The position numbers and the translations under genes are program-made. A model generated the notes under the pieces. It ran no database searches. It was given only the letters and a program-made list of their open reading frames with translations, and had not been told where the DNA came from. Below, one piece after another: positions 51,604 through 63,650 of a stretch of 64,000 bases of DNA; the first letter of the stretch is position 1, and each line of letters begins with the position of its first letter. Origin of the DNA: Nannochloris sp. 'desiccata' (Eukaryota > Chlorophyta > Trebouxiophyceae > Chlorellales > Chlorellaceae); contig JAGTXX020000004.1 in assembly GCA_019044685.2 (NCBI GenBank), positions 744,001-808,000 on the forward strand, read 5' to 3'.

Positions 51604-52831
51604 TCAATGCTTAAATCCAAGTTTTTCAAGTCCTTCCAAGATACCATGCGCCCTATGCCCCTCGACTATCAACGGCCCTTTCGTCTCTCTCGCCCAGTTC
51701 ATCAAATCCTCTTGAGCGTTGCCCACCACTATAGCATGGTGACCTTTCTGTCCTCCAGATTGCAGCATATCTAGATCATTGCCGCTATCTCCACACGCTA
51801 CAGTCTGATGTGGAGCGAACCCCAACGTCTCTGCTGCATACTCTAGGGCTGCAAGCTTGCCAGCGGCAGCAGGAACCAGATCAACAAACCGCCACTCTCC
51901 CTTCCCCGAAACTATTGCCTTGTAAAGTACCTTTTCAGCATCCAATTGAGCTTGAATTTGCTCTAAAACCGTGTCTAAAGCCGATTTAGCGACTCCGCAT
52001 GTGATTTTGTAATCATTCATTTCAGAAGGCGGTCTAAAATGCATTTTTTTCGGTGCCAACAGCACCGAGAGCCGCATAGGCTGCCTCCCGAACTGCTTCG
52101 AGTTCCCATCCCCTGCCGAGCCTTTTCTCATATTCTTCATCTTGCACCCAGCTATTATTGGATCCCGCCTTTTTATATATCTTTGTACCCACCGAGCTAA
52201 TTAATAAGTCTGGCTCAGCAATGCAGTGGGCCTTCTCTTCTAATAGTTGAATAAAAAGATCGAGAGCTCTGCCTGTGTTGTAGACGAGACGCCCGCCAGC
52301 TGGCACACCATGACTCTGCCACCATTGCGTAAATTTCAGTGTTGCTTTATCATCATGAACACTACTACCGATTAGGGTATCATCCAGATCAGTAATGACG
52401 AGAACAGGAGGGCAAGTGACTGGTTGTAGTTGCCCGTGCTGGAGGCGGTATCGGCCGGGGGATTGGATTTTGTAATTTTGATCCCCTGGAGCTTTATCCC
52501 ATGCCCCTTGGCCATTTGTGATGACTAATTCTAGTGTTGTTTGATCTGCATCTGCAGGTAATTGGTGGTCTTCCAATGAGAAGTGTGCCCAACTGGGACC
52601 CGAGGATGCTATGTGTCGTTGCATTGGGTGTGTTTGCCATTCTCCGCCTTCTACAGAGTAATGCACGACTGGATTTTGCCAATTTGTGTTGTACGATATG
52701 TTCAACTGCTTGGTGAAATTAGCAGTCGATTTTTTAGTTGCATTTGGAATGATCGCATTTCTTTTTATTGCAGGAGTCAAACCTGAAGCGTTCTGGGGTG
52801 TCGAGACCCCTAGCGGCAAGGAGAAAGACAT
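51604..52831 (-). CDS. Sucrose-phosphatase-like HAD hydrolase with N-terminal starch-binding module, frame interrupted
   Basis: Residues about 45-122 ('ISYNTNWQNPVVHYSVEGG' to 'WDKAPGDQNYKI') resemble a CBM25/53 starch-binding module, as in starch synthase III. The HAD phosphatase follows, with nucleophile motif 'DLDDT' at 148-152. It runs in this frame to about 52045. The C-terminal HAD part ('YKITCGVAKSALDTVLEQ', metal motif 'GDSGNDLDML') is in the next frame and ends at 51604. The switch falls at a run of seven T on the plus strand (52044-52050). With one base fewer the two halves would join smoothly. No intron explains it. Either a real frameshift or an assembly error is possible. The HAD fold is of the sucrose-6-phosphatase (S6PP) type; activity on sucrose phosphate is inferred. 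Confidence 0.75.
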
Positions 52832-53077
52832 ATGAGTTAAGTTCGAATTTTTGAAACAATTGTGATAGAATTTGCAGATGGCAAATGCATCCTCTTTATT
52901 ATTTCATTTCATCTCCCGACGATACCAGCTAGTCTCAGTATCCCTCTTCTCTGTCGATCTCTTCCCAACAAAGCTGCGCATGCTCTGTATATGCTATACG
53001 ATTTTACAACAGCATCAACAATCAATTTCATTGGAAACAATGCACAATTCCAATAAAAACTTATTATTTTCGAAGTT

Positions 53078-54172
53078 CTAATCTTCTGCCTGACTCGATG
53101 CCGTCGCCACACCCACCTCTGCAGCCCTGACCGGTCTATCATGCAACAGATAGCCTTTCTTCACAACTACAGCCACATGACCTGGATCTTTGGTCGCATC
53201 AGGTACTTGGAATAACGCCATATGCAGATTTGGATCGAATTTGTCTCCCATTGGATCGTACCGAGTGACGCCTTCTTTCTCTAAAATTTTCATTAGAATA
53301 TTATCTGTCAGTATAACCCCATCCCTTAGACTTTTCAATAGTTTGACCGCACGTTCTAACTCAATTTCATTGGAGCCATCGACATCTTCTAAAACGACGC
53401 TACCAGCTGCACGTTCGAGGTTGTCTGCAACATCAACCAGTGATTTTAAGAAACCTTGGACGGCAAATTGTTTAGCTTCTTGAGTTTGGCGGGCTGTACG
53501 TTCTCGGAGGTTCTCCATGTCGGCGAGGGTACGCATTAATTTGTCCTTTAATTCATCACTCTGTTGGAAATTTGAAAAGGAGAGGGTTAGAAGGAATCTT
53601 ATTAAAAAAAAAAAAAAAGTTTTAAAAAATCAATTACCGCCCTGCTGGATAAGAGTGTCCTTCTTCTCGTGCTTTTGTACTTACCTTTTTCTTCTCTGCT
53701 TCTAGATTCTCAACGCATGCATTCAAGGCTGCTTGGAGTTCTTCAGTGGTATATTTCTGCTCAGTTTCCTCATCAGGAGAGGCTCCTTCTCCAGTGCCAT
53801 CATCGGCTGGTGGTGTTTCAGTTTTGCCGTCCTCTTTCTCTCCCTGTTGCGCTGCGCTAGATGAAGAGAACCCCGATTTCCAGCCATTCCATAGAGTTCT
53901 AACTGGTGCTGCGGGTCGAAGGTGTGCCGCCCCCTGTTGGCAAAGGAAGAATAAGGAAAAGTTTGTGTGTGAGAGAGACAACACGCGTTGGAGTCATTTG
54001 ACAAATCCATAAACACAGATCAGATGATCGAGAGATATTAATGGGCTTTATGCAATCTTACTTCGTTAGAAATTCCAGACAAGATAGATCTGCTAAACGC
54101 AGCTCTTTGTAAAGAGAGATCAGCTGCTCTCAATAGAGATGGAACAAGATTGGTTCCTCGACGAGCAGCCAT
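53078..54172 (-). CDS. Mitochondrial GrpE (Mge1), Hsp70 nucleotide exchange factor
   Basis: Three exons: 54172-54062, 53933-53685 and 53560-53078, all phase 0; 280 residues. Exon 1 is an arginine-rich presequence ('MAARRGTNLVPSLLRAADLS'). Exon 2 is acidic and enters the long coiled coil ('EELQAALNACVENLEAEKKK'). Exon 3 has the GrpE core: 'DKLMRTLADMENLRERTARQ', 'FLKSLVDVADNLERA' and 'EGVTRYDPMGDKFDPNLHMA'. It ends in the beta domain 'GYLLHDRPVRAAEVGVA'. It exchanges nucleotide on organellar Hsp70. The presequence suggests mitochondrion, though plastid cannot be excluded. Confidence 0.93.
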
Positions 54173-54483
54173 TGCAGCCTAGGACCTCTTTCTGCGAAAC
54201 TTACACTATTCAAATATGATATATTTGGTGGGGTAAGGCTCTTCTGGGCTGTAGAAGAACAATTCCTCTTGCAATGCTGTGCTTTGAAATTTATTCCTGT
54301 CAGGCTGAACATGATGTCCCGAGTAATATAAAACCCGATTTCTACGTCCATTGATTAAATCAAACTCCTGATATCAACACAATATCATGCCTTACTGTTG
54401 ACGAGTTCAAAATAAAGGTGATGAGCTTAATTGCAATCTAAATTAAAAGCTTTTAAACCAAACAAAGAAGAAAGCAGGCAGCC
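54173..54483. promoter_or_regulatory. Divergent promoter region, GrpE / SF3B3
   Basis: 311 bases between divergent ATGs at 54172 (minus) and 54484 (plus). It must hold both promoters. No further feature. Confidence 0.5.
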
Positions 54484-57400
54484 ATGCACCTGTATAATTT
54501 AACTTTGCAGCGAGCATCAGCTATTAATGTAAGATCGGTTAATCTATATGCAGCAAAGGCGTCGGCTATTTTAAAAATTGCAAACTCGCTCTCTGGTGAT
54601 CGTCTTATCTGGACATCATCACACCAACCAAGCCTGTTTTCAAGCTTAAATTAATTCAATATCGGCACTTAATCCCCTTGCAGGCTGCCATATACGGTAA
54701 CTTCTCAGCACCAAAGGTTCAAGAAATCGTGGTTTCCCGCGGCAAGGTACTCGAGCTGCTACGTCCTGATGATCATGGCAGAGTGCAGGTTATCCATTCT
54801 ACTGAAGTATTTGGTGCAATTAGATCTTTGCAGCCTTTCCGTTTCCCAGGTGGGCAGCAAGATTATGTGATTGCCGGGTCGGACAGCGGCAGAATTGTCA
54901 TCTTGCAGTATTCTAAAGAAAAAAATGCTTTTGTGAAGATCCATCAAGAAACCTTTGGTAAATCTGGATCTCGCCGTATCGTTCCCGGACAGTATCTTGC
55001 TGTTGACCCAAAGGGCAGAGCGTGCATGATTGGTGCAGTGGAAAAACAGAAATTTGTCTACGTGCTTAATCGGGATAACGAAGCTCGCTTGACAATCTCG
55101 TCCCCTTTAGAAGCACACAAATCCCATCATATTGTGTACGATATTGTTGGATTAGATATGGGGTTTGATAACCCTCAATTTGCTGCCATTGAATTGGATT
55201 ACGCCGATGCTGATGCGGACCCTACGGGAGAAGCTGCTGCAGAAGCAGAGAAATTGCTTGTTATTTACGAATTGGATTTAGGTTTGAACACGGTTACACG
55301 TAAACATGCAGACCCCATAGACTCTGGAGCTAATATGTTGATTCCAGTACCTGGTCCAGCAGATGGAGGCCCTGGTGGCATTATTGTCTGTGCTGAGAAT
55401 TTTATGTTGTATAGAAATCCCAACGTGACTGGTGAAGAAGAGCTTCGTGTGGTTATCCCACGTAGATCTGATCTCCCAGGTGATCGATCAGTACTGATCA
55501 CTGCGACAGCTACATTACGTCAAAAGAATAGATTTTTTGTATTTGTGCAATCTGAATACGGAGATATCTACAAGGTCACACTAAATTATGAAGGAGAAGC
55601 TGTTTCGGAAATTAAAATGAAATATTTCGATTCAATCCCTCCTGCTGTGTCTCTTTGTATCTTTCGACGAGGTTTCTTGTTTGCAGCGTCAGAATTCGGA
55701 GATCACGCACTCTACCAATTCCTTGGCCTAGGTGATGATGATGCGGTGGAAAGTAGCTCAAACACACTACAAACTGTAGAAGGAGATGAAGATGAGGGTG
55801 GGTTTGTTCCCGTCTTTTTCGATCCTCGCAGCCCTTCAGTAAATTTGGAGCTAATCGACCGCGTAGAATCTTTATCCCCTATTCTCGATATGAAGGTAGC
55901 TAATTTATTGGGAGAACAGGTGCCTCAGATCTTCACTGCATGTGGTAGAGGGCCTCGATCAACTTTGAGGGTTCTCCGTCCGGGATTAGCGGTGACAGAA
56001 ATGGCTTCTTCCTCCCTTCCTGGTATTCCTACTGGTATTTGGACTTTAAAAAAGACAAGTTCTGATGAATTTGACTCGTACATCGTTGTTTCCTTTGCAA
56101 ATGCGACTCTTGTGCTCAAAGTTGGAGAAACGGTAGAACAAGCAAATGATACGGGCCTGGCTGCAAATGTGAGCACCCTTAAAGTCCAGCATCTTGCAGA
56201 TGACTCTATTCTACAAGTAACAACTGCTGGTATGCGCCACGTCCGTCCAGACGGTCGTGTTAATGAATGGAGAGCGCCAGGTCGTCGCTCCATTTCCAAA
56301 GCAGCCGCGAATGAACGCCAAGTCGTAATTGCCCTCTCTGGCGGAGAATTAATCTATTTCGAACTAAGTGCACAAGGTATGCTCGTAGAAAATGAGAAAA
56401 GAGAGCTGGGTGGTGACGTGGCAGCTCTTGATGTGGGCCCCATCCCAGAAGGGCGCCAACGATGTAAATTTTTGGCAATAGGCTCATACGACAATGCAGT
56501 TCGAATCCTGAGTTTAGACCCTGGTGATGGATTGCGCAACCTCGCGACACAGATGCTACGTGACAGACCTGAAAGCGTGCTGCTGTTGGAATCACCCAGT
56601 GCTGGTGGCGGGAGTGGTGGTGCTGAAGGGGCCGGTGCAGGTGCCTTGTTCTTGCAAGTAGGATTATCGAATGGAGTTTTACAGCGTACTGAAGTAGATT
56701 CTGTGACTGGACAATTAAGTGATACCAGAACACGTGCTGTGGGCATCAGTGGCCCACGCTTAGCTCAAGTTTCAATTCGCGGCGACCCTGCGATGCTCGT
56801 TTTAGCAAAACAACCTTGGCTTGGGTATTCTGATCAAGGCAGGTTTAATCAAGTCCCTATTTCATGTGATCAACTTGATTACGCTGCTTCGTTCGCTTCT
56901 GAACAATGCCCTGAAGGTTTTGTTGCTGTTTCAAAATCCACTTTACGGGTCTTGGCCATAGAAAGATTAGGCGATTTCTTCAACGCTCAGCAACTGAAAT
57001 TGAGATATACACCACGGAAACTGGTTATTCATCCTGATTATAATGTCTTGGTATTGGCAGAAGCTGATTCTCAGGCAATACCTTTGGCTGAACGCAGAGC
57101 CCATGGAGTTGTTATCGTTGGTGGTGAAGCAAATGGTGGTGGTGGTGCAGAACCAATGGACACGACTACTGGAGCAGGAGCTGACATTGCGTTAGATGCT
57201 CCTGGTCCTGAATCTGATGAAATTACCGCTGCTCGTGAAGAACAACTGGGCGCTCCTGTCGGTTCACCAGGTCAATGGGCATCGTGTCTCCGCATAGTTG
57301 ATCCAGCTTCTTTAACTACAACCCATTGCCTTGAACTTGACAATGGAGAAGCTGTATTGACGATGACGTTGGCTCTCTTTGAGTCTGCCCCTGAAGGTGG

Positions 57401-58349
57401 TGCGTTACTGTGTGTTGGTACTGCCAAAAATTTGCGCTTCAATCCCCGAACAGTGGACGAATGTTTTATAAGGGTGTATAAGATATCTGCTAATGGACAG
57501 AAATTAGAGTTTGTGCATTCGACACCTGTAGAAGGTGGTATTCCACGTGCTATGGTAGCTTACCGGGGTCGATTACTTGTGGGTATGGGATCAGCACTAC
57601 GATTGTACGACCTAGGTAAAAAGAGACTCTTACGTAAGTGTGAGTACCGTGGCCTGCCCTGGGAAGTCTCCACCATGCATACAATGGGTCCACGTATCTA
57701 CGTAGGCGACGCACAAGACTCTTTCTTGTTTATTAAATACAAAAAACAAGAAAATAAATTTTATGTCTTTGCCGATGATACGGTACCTCGACATATCACA
57801 GCAGCAGTACCCTTAGATTACGATACAGTCGCGGCTGGGGACAGATTCGGTAACATCTCGGTCTTACGTCTGCCTCCAGAAGTCTCTGCTGCAGTAGAAG
57901 AAGATCCTACTGCGGGAAAATACGCAGCGGAAAGTGGTCATCTTGGTGGAGCTCCGAATAGATTACAAGCAATTTCAAATTTCCACGTTGGGGAAGCTAT
58001 TACCGCTGTAGAACGTGCTACCATGCAAGAAGGCGGGCGTGAATTCATCCTCTATGCTACTATTAATGGTGCTATTGGTGCCTTATACCCCTTTGGATCA
58101 CGAGAACATGTAGATTTCTTCCAACATTTAGAGATGCACATGCGACAAGAAGCACCTCCACTGCTTGGTAGAGATCATTTAGCATTCCGGTCTGCGTATA
58201 TTCCAGTCAAAGATGTCATTGATGGTGATTTGTGCTCGCAATTTGGGAGATTGCCGCATGAAAAGGCCAGGGAAGTGGCCTTGGGGCTGGATAGAACACC
58301 TGGTGAGGTGTTGAAATTAATGGAGGATCTGGTAAATAGCATTATTTAG
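54484..58349 (+). CDS. SF3B3: Splicing factor 3B subunit 3 (SF3B3/SAP130/RSE1)
   Basis: Three-beta-propeller scaffold of the U2 snRNP SF3b complex. Exon 1 (54484-54528) encodes 'MHLYNLTLQRASAIN' and exon 2 (54684-58349) continues 'AAIYGNFSAPKVQEIVVSRG'; total 1236 residues against 1217 in human. The N-terminus and 'VGSDSGRIVIL'-type repeats ('AGSDSGRIVILQY', 'HQETFGKSGSRRIVPGQYLA') are near-identical to SF3B3. The related DDB1 does not carry them. The C-terminus 'TPGEVLKLMEDLVNSII' also fits. A Gly/Asp-rich loop ('GGGGAEPMDTTTGAG') is an insertion. Only one intron is present, close to the start. Confidence 0.96.
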
Positions 58350-58418
58350 GGAGCATCTATTATTACTCGAGTGAGTTTTATTACTCGGGTGTATCCTTTA
58401 CAGATAGCAGTACTATTA

Positions 58419-58423
58419 TGTAA
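58419..58423 (+). promoter_or_regulatory. TGTAA poly(A) signal of SF3B3
   Basis: TGTAA 70 bases past the SF3B3 stop codon, in the convergent gap. Confidence 0.5.
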
Positions 58424-58465
58424 TGCAAAGATGTACAAATAAAACAGGTCAAGCAGGGTAAATGC

Positions 58466-58490
58466 ATCTCTCTCTCTACGAGAGAGAGAT
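58466..58490. other. Perfect hairpin between convergent genes
   Basis: A 10-bp perfect inverted repeat (ATCTCTCTCT / AGAGAGAGAT) with a 5-base loop (CTACG). It lies between the SF3B3 stop (58349, plus) and the DNAJC14-like stop (58588, minus), so it would fold in read-through RNA from either strand. Confidence 0.6.
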
Positions 58491-58587
58491 TAAAATTGCA
58501 AAAACAAACTAAAGAGAAAATCAAGACCCAAGGAAAATTGTAAGATTGCGAGTTTCAAATTTTTATTCTTCAAGAGTTTAGATAGAG

Positions 58588-61500
58588 CTAGCGACGGCCT
58601 TTCTTGCCTTTCTTTGATCTAGGTTTATAAGCACTTGCACCAGCGACACCACCATCAGCACTCGCAGCAGGCTTACTGCCACTCTTAGACCCGCCCCCGC
58701 CACTTTTACCCCCTCTGGCACCAGTCATAGGATTGCTAGGAGCTACCTTATGATAGTAATTTTCATGTGTATTTGCCTCAATTCCACTTTTTGCCCAAAC
58801 TTGCAGCAATCCAGCGCAGGCTGCTGCAGCTGAACAATCGTAAATTTTCCCCTCATGACACATATAAAACCGTAGTACAGACCCCGGAAGCCATCCGTTC
58901 CATGCAAACTCTTTTTCAATCCAAGATTCTTGTTCTTCCACAGCGTGGCAGGTTTTATGCTGTTTACAATAACGAGCGGCAGCTGCAGTACGATTTGGCA
59001 CGACAGGTGCTTGATGGGCTTTTAAAGCGCAGCATTCACACGCAACCATAATGTAATCTGTTTGGCTTATATCCACGCCAGTTTGCTCAAAAATCATATC
59101 TGCGAGCTCCTCCTCAAGTTCAGTCGCCGCCCCGCTCGCAGCAAATCTTGCATTCGCTATTTCCTCGTCATACGCTTTCCTCTTTTCAGGGTCGAGTAAG
59201 ACATCTGCAGCTTGGAGGACACGTTGACATGCGTCTACAGCACCAGGAACACCGCATGCTTTATCAGGGTGGGTTGCTAGCGATAAAGTTCTCTTGGCTT
59301 TTCGAAGGTCTTCATCCGTGGTGGTGGCGGGAGAGGGCATGCCGAGGACTGAATAGTGGTTTGTTGCAGCAAGGATGGATCGCAGCATTGGGGGAGCGCC
59401 CTCGGGGATAGGGAGCGCTTCCATCATGGGAGGAAGCGCATCAGAAGAAGCAGACGCGGGAGTAGAAAAAGTACCCACTGGTGCTCCTTCTTGCTGCTGG
59501 TGCTGTTGGTGATGCCTGCTGCTGCTGCTGCTGGCATCGCTGGCAGCAAAACGACCCCCAGATAGTTTGTGGAGCAGAGCGTCCACACGAGGTATAGGTA
59601 TCCAATTAATAACGTTTTCGAGGTAAGAACTCACTTTAGTTAAGGTAAGAACGATGAAACCCAACACACAAAAGATCACAACATCCTGGCGCCTTGTAAA
59701 TTTCAAAATTTGAAAAAACCCACAGAAAAATGCCATCACCGACACGTTGAATGAAAATCTTTTTTGCAAGTTTTCTTCGTCTTCAATGGTTGTTCCGCGA
59801 CCGTATTTCTTTCTAAACATTGAATATAGGCTCAGAGAAAGAGCTGGAAAGAGCACGCCCATAGAGCTGCTCCATCGGCCACCAAGGAGGTACGCTGTGA
59901 GCGGCAGCAATTTAGCAATTCTACAGTCTTTTAGCCCGCCAGAAAGAAGAGTTTGACACAGATTGGCGCTTACTAGTGGTACTTTATGTTGTAGAGTTTG
60001 ACTACACGAGAGAACCAGTGCTAAAAGGTTGACAGGCAACCATGGTTGCCAAACAAGGTAGTGCCAAGCGGTTTTCATGGCGGAATAGATCGAGAAAAGT
60101 AAAAGAGGGTTCAGAGAGGAGGGGTACGCATCCCCTTGGTTTTTAAAGTAAGGGATGTGTATAATGGTTTTATCGTACAGCATGTAGCCATACACTGCAA
60201 TTCAAAATATTGATATAAAAGTTTATTTTCCATTTCAAATTTGGTACTCGACAGCTAACTTATAAAGGATAAAGCTATCTTTAATTTGTTCTCCTTACCT
60301 GGTAGAAACTCTATGGTGTAGTTTGTAATCCATCGTGCAGCAGGTATCCATGCCACTAACACAATAATTTGTGCTGCAGACAGGCACGCAGCCACCACAT
60401 CTCTCTTAGGACACACGACCCACCACCACAGCGGCAAGTGCTTTGTTTTCACTTTCGAAAGCACGTAGGAGAAGTAAACAAGTACTGGTGTAACCAATAG
60501 CACCCCCCAAAATGAGTATTCTCGGAGTAATACACTGAAAATGACCTCTACATCCGATCCTTTATACCAGGGACCCGTAGGTGCAGCATTCGCGCAGAGC
60601 GCCAAATCGTCCATGCTATGCAAAAGGTGTGGACAGATGTACTCGGCATATCCTAGTTGAGCTAGATTCAAAACGAGTCGTGCACCTAAACGAAGAGCGC
60701 CTACGAGGGGCAGTACACGTCTCACCACGAGCAAGTAGTAAACGAGACTAGGGAGAGGAACACTCGTAGGGGCTTTAGCTATCACTACATCCATCACACC
60801 ATACAGTAAGACGGCACCGAGCCACAGCAAGCCGCCGCCGGTAGCGAACGAAAGCATCCACAGCTCCGTTGCAAAGCGAGATGCACGTAGAATATCTAGA
60901 TAGACACGAGGGGCATCCTCAACGCCGTCATGATGCCATTGCAATAGTTTTAGTAAAGTAGAATACGAGTACTTGCTACCGTTATCTCGAGGGGCGCTTT
61001 TAATAAAAGCATCGCTGGGGTCATCAATAGCATTCAGTTCTTCAGCTGTGCTGTTATTAATGGCCTCGTGGATGCATTCTGAGACTTTTGAGGGGACATA
61101 CGCTGCAAAAATGAGCGGTAGAACCATGTTTAAAAGTGTCCATTCCAGGAAAGCGGTGGCTAACAAATGCCACAATGAGACACCCAGCCATAATCGAAGG
61201 TACCACCATCGAATAAATGGGAAATATATGATATTGGGCACGTATCTGGCAGTAGTGTCAGCTGGAAGCGTGCTTAATGTGAGGAAAGACAATATTAAAG
61301 AGCAAATGGAAAAAATTCCAGCTGCGGTGGCATACGTGTCGATTAATTTTTTAAACGTTTTGGGACCTAAAAGCTTTCGTAATTCATCGCTATGGCTCTT
61401 TATTTTCTCTTGATGATGAGAAGAGGAGGAGAAGGAAGAAGAAGAAGAAGGCGAACCGGCAGAGTTTGCTGTTGGCGCTCGAGGGCCGCCGCCTCCACCG

Positions 61501-61613
61501 CCTTTCTTGTTCTTATTTTTCTTCTTAGCTTGCTGCGGTGTCGGAGAAGAGGGTTCGTCTGCATGAGTGGTATGCCGTCTTTCACAAGTTGGGGTACTTC
61601 CCTTCGCAGACAT
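58588..61613 (-). CDS. DNAJC14-like polytopic J-domain protein with Jiv90-like domain
   Basis: ER-type membrane J-protein of about 973 residues. Exons: 61613-60299 and 60194-58588. The donor CCAG|GTAAGG and acceptor join 'YTIEFLPVYGYMLYDKTI', uniting two long open frames into one protein. The N-terminal 65 residues are low-complexity Lys/Gly/Ser. About eight or more hydrophobic segments follow. A J domain ('NHYSVLGMPSPATTTDEDLR' with HPD in 'LATHPDKACG') lies in exon 2. A Cys-containing C-terminal domain follows ('CECCALKAHQAPVVPNRTAA', 'RYCKQHKTCHAVEEQESW', 'MCHEGKIYDCSAAAACAGL'), resembling the Jiv90 region of DNAJC14 and plant relatives. It ends in a basic Gly-rich tail (SKKGKKGRR). Confidence 0.82.
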
Positions 61614-61924
61614 GGTAAACTTTGCCGAAAGGTAAAGTTAGATCATTATATCATCGTCTCCAGTAAATTTATTGGCGAAAACCCGCTCTTAACGTGCATG
61701 CTGCGACGTATAAAAACCTAGAGCATGTCAGAAACCATAGTGCAATTGAGATTTATTAGGATATGGTCCAGTTTGGCTCCTGGTCAGGCTCCTTAAAGGG
61801 GGCTGTGAGATTGTCAAAGGCTGCACTTCAACACACTCTACAAAGTTTGTAGAAAGGTGGTTTGATTTATCAAAACAAATTCATTCTATAGATTTTATAA
61901 ATAGAACTACTATTAATATACATA
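61614..61924. promoter_or_regulatory. Divergent promoter region, DNAJC14-like / RPN12
   Basis: 311 bases between divergent ATGs (61613 minus, 61925 plus). No other feature visible. Confidence 0.5.
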
Positions 61925-63144
61925 ATGGCAACCGATTTATCAGCGGCAACAGCCCTCTTTGAACAATTCAAGGTATGATCAATCACTAATTTCTCTTCGT
62001 CTACCAAGTACCAAACCAGCTCCTTTTCTCGACGTTTACTTATCATATCACTTTATTCAAATGCAGGCTGCTGTAGCAAAGGACGATGCAGCTACTAGCA
62101 AGAGGTTGTTGAGTGCCCTCAAGGTGAGAAACCAACAGTTGTGGAAGCGATCTCAAGGCCTGCTAGGCTAGGAGATACGCATTCGACCAGTGCAATTCAC
62201 TGAGATCACTCGTTTAATCGTTTCACGAATTGCGGTTAGTGTTCTAACGATACCTTTCCATTTATTGATCGTCCTCTCAAATTTGCAGCTTGAGATGACC
62301 AAGCTTCCAGCCTTGCCTCCTCTTTACCAGCCCAGCGCTAACGCACAGCAGCAGCTCATACTTGCACGTAAGTCCTTTCTTTCTTTACTACTGTTAAAGA
62401 TCTACCCCCATTCTTTTGTTCACCCTCGCATTTTTTCCTTTCAATTCTGATCATCTCACCGCCCTCTCTTTTTTACTCTCGTTAGGTGACATCCTGGAAT
62501 TGGCTGTCCTCTCCTCCGTCCGTCAAAACGACGACGCTGCATTTGACCGCAATTTCGCCCAGCTTCGCCCCTATTACCTGGACGCACGCTCTGCTTTACC
62601 TCCATCTTCTCAAGAAGCCCTCCTCTCGGGTCTATCTCTCCTCGTCCTTCTTGTTCAAAATCGCATCGCAGAGTTCCACACCACAGTAGAGCTCCTCCCC
62701 GAAAATATCCTCGCCACTCCTGAAGTCGCCCAGGTCGCTCAGCTTGAAGCTTGGCTTATGGAGGGTGCGTATAATAAAGTTTTAGGCGCAAGAGCTTCTA
62801 TGACGTCCCCTTATTACATTCCACTACTGGATAGATTGGCTAGTACAGTACGGGATGAAGTGGCCAGTTGCAGTGAAGCGGCGTATGAATCTTTACCTGC
62901 CTCTGAGGCAGCGAAAATGCTGAAGTTTACAAGCGAGGCAGAATTAAGTACATATTCAAGTCAACGAGGATGGAGGGTGGAAAGTGGTCGAGTGATATTT
63001 GGAGGCAAAGTTGGAGCTAATGGCGGTGCTGGTGTCCATGGTAGTGTGTATGAAGTAGAAAAGACAGGAGCGAATGGAAATTCTGCGTTTGAGGTTATCG
63101 AGCATTGTGTTGCGTATGCCTTGCAGCTCGAGAGGATTGTATGA
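61925..63144 (+). CDS. RPN12: 26S proteasome regulatory subunit RPN12 (PSMD8)
   Basis: Lid subunit of the 26S proteasome. Four exons: 61925-61972, 62067-62123, 62289-62367 and 62486-63144; 280 residues. The joined start 'MATDLSAATALFEQFK' + 'AAVAKDDAATSKRLL' + 'LEMTKLPALPPLYQPSANAQ' + 'RDILELAVLSSVRQND' matches plant RPN12. Later motifs are 'FAQLRPYYLDARSALPPSSQ', 'LLVLLVQNRIAEFHTTVELL' and 'AWLMEGAYNKVLGARASM', ending 'YALQLERIV'. This is the CSN8/PSD8/EIF3K domain. Small early exons are typical of this genome. A Gly-rich insert sits near residue 240. Confidence 0.96.
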
Positions 63145-63650
63145 GAAGGAGATAAATAGAAAGCGCTGTCTGTTTTTTAAAAAGAAGCACAATTCTTGAC
63201 CTTCTTGTTCTTTGTTCAAGGTAGCTATATACGTTTGAGTGTGAGTAATCCGTAGCCGCCATTGTAACATAGAATAAATATATAAAAAGAAAGCTATTTA
63301 TTACAAAAGGCTAAAATCTGCTTTCTTAAAACATGAATGAAACTGAGGGAGGGAGAGTACCAAAAAAGAAAGAAAGAAAACATTGTGTTTGCATAGTACA
63401 TCAACTGAATGTAATGTACAAAAAGATAGGAAGATTGAACGAAGATTTAAAATAAGAAAAGGTTGTCATTGATCAGGAGGGCAAACTCAAATATCAACAA
63501 CGGAAAAAGATATAAAAATAGAAAAAAGAAAATCAACCTGTGCTTGTTCTTAGTAATAAACTCCGTGTATTTAGACTTTTTATAGTCATATAGCCATATG
63601 TGTATATACGAACTTAAACGTAGTATTCTACTCATTCATCAATTGTTTAA
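63145..63650. other. Convergent 3' flanks, purine-rich plus strand
   Basis: 506 bases between the RPN12 stop and the stop of the ankyrin gene. From about 63290 the plus strand is A/G-rich with AAAG repeats, so the minus-strand 3' UTR is C/U-rich, a third case of this pattern. No gene seen. Confidence 0.45.

Noticed and set aside
54684..58349. DDB1 as identity of the large beta-propeller protein
   Set aside because: The N-terminus MHLYNLTLQR and the HQETFGKSG block are specific to SF3B3/RSE1, not DDB1.
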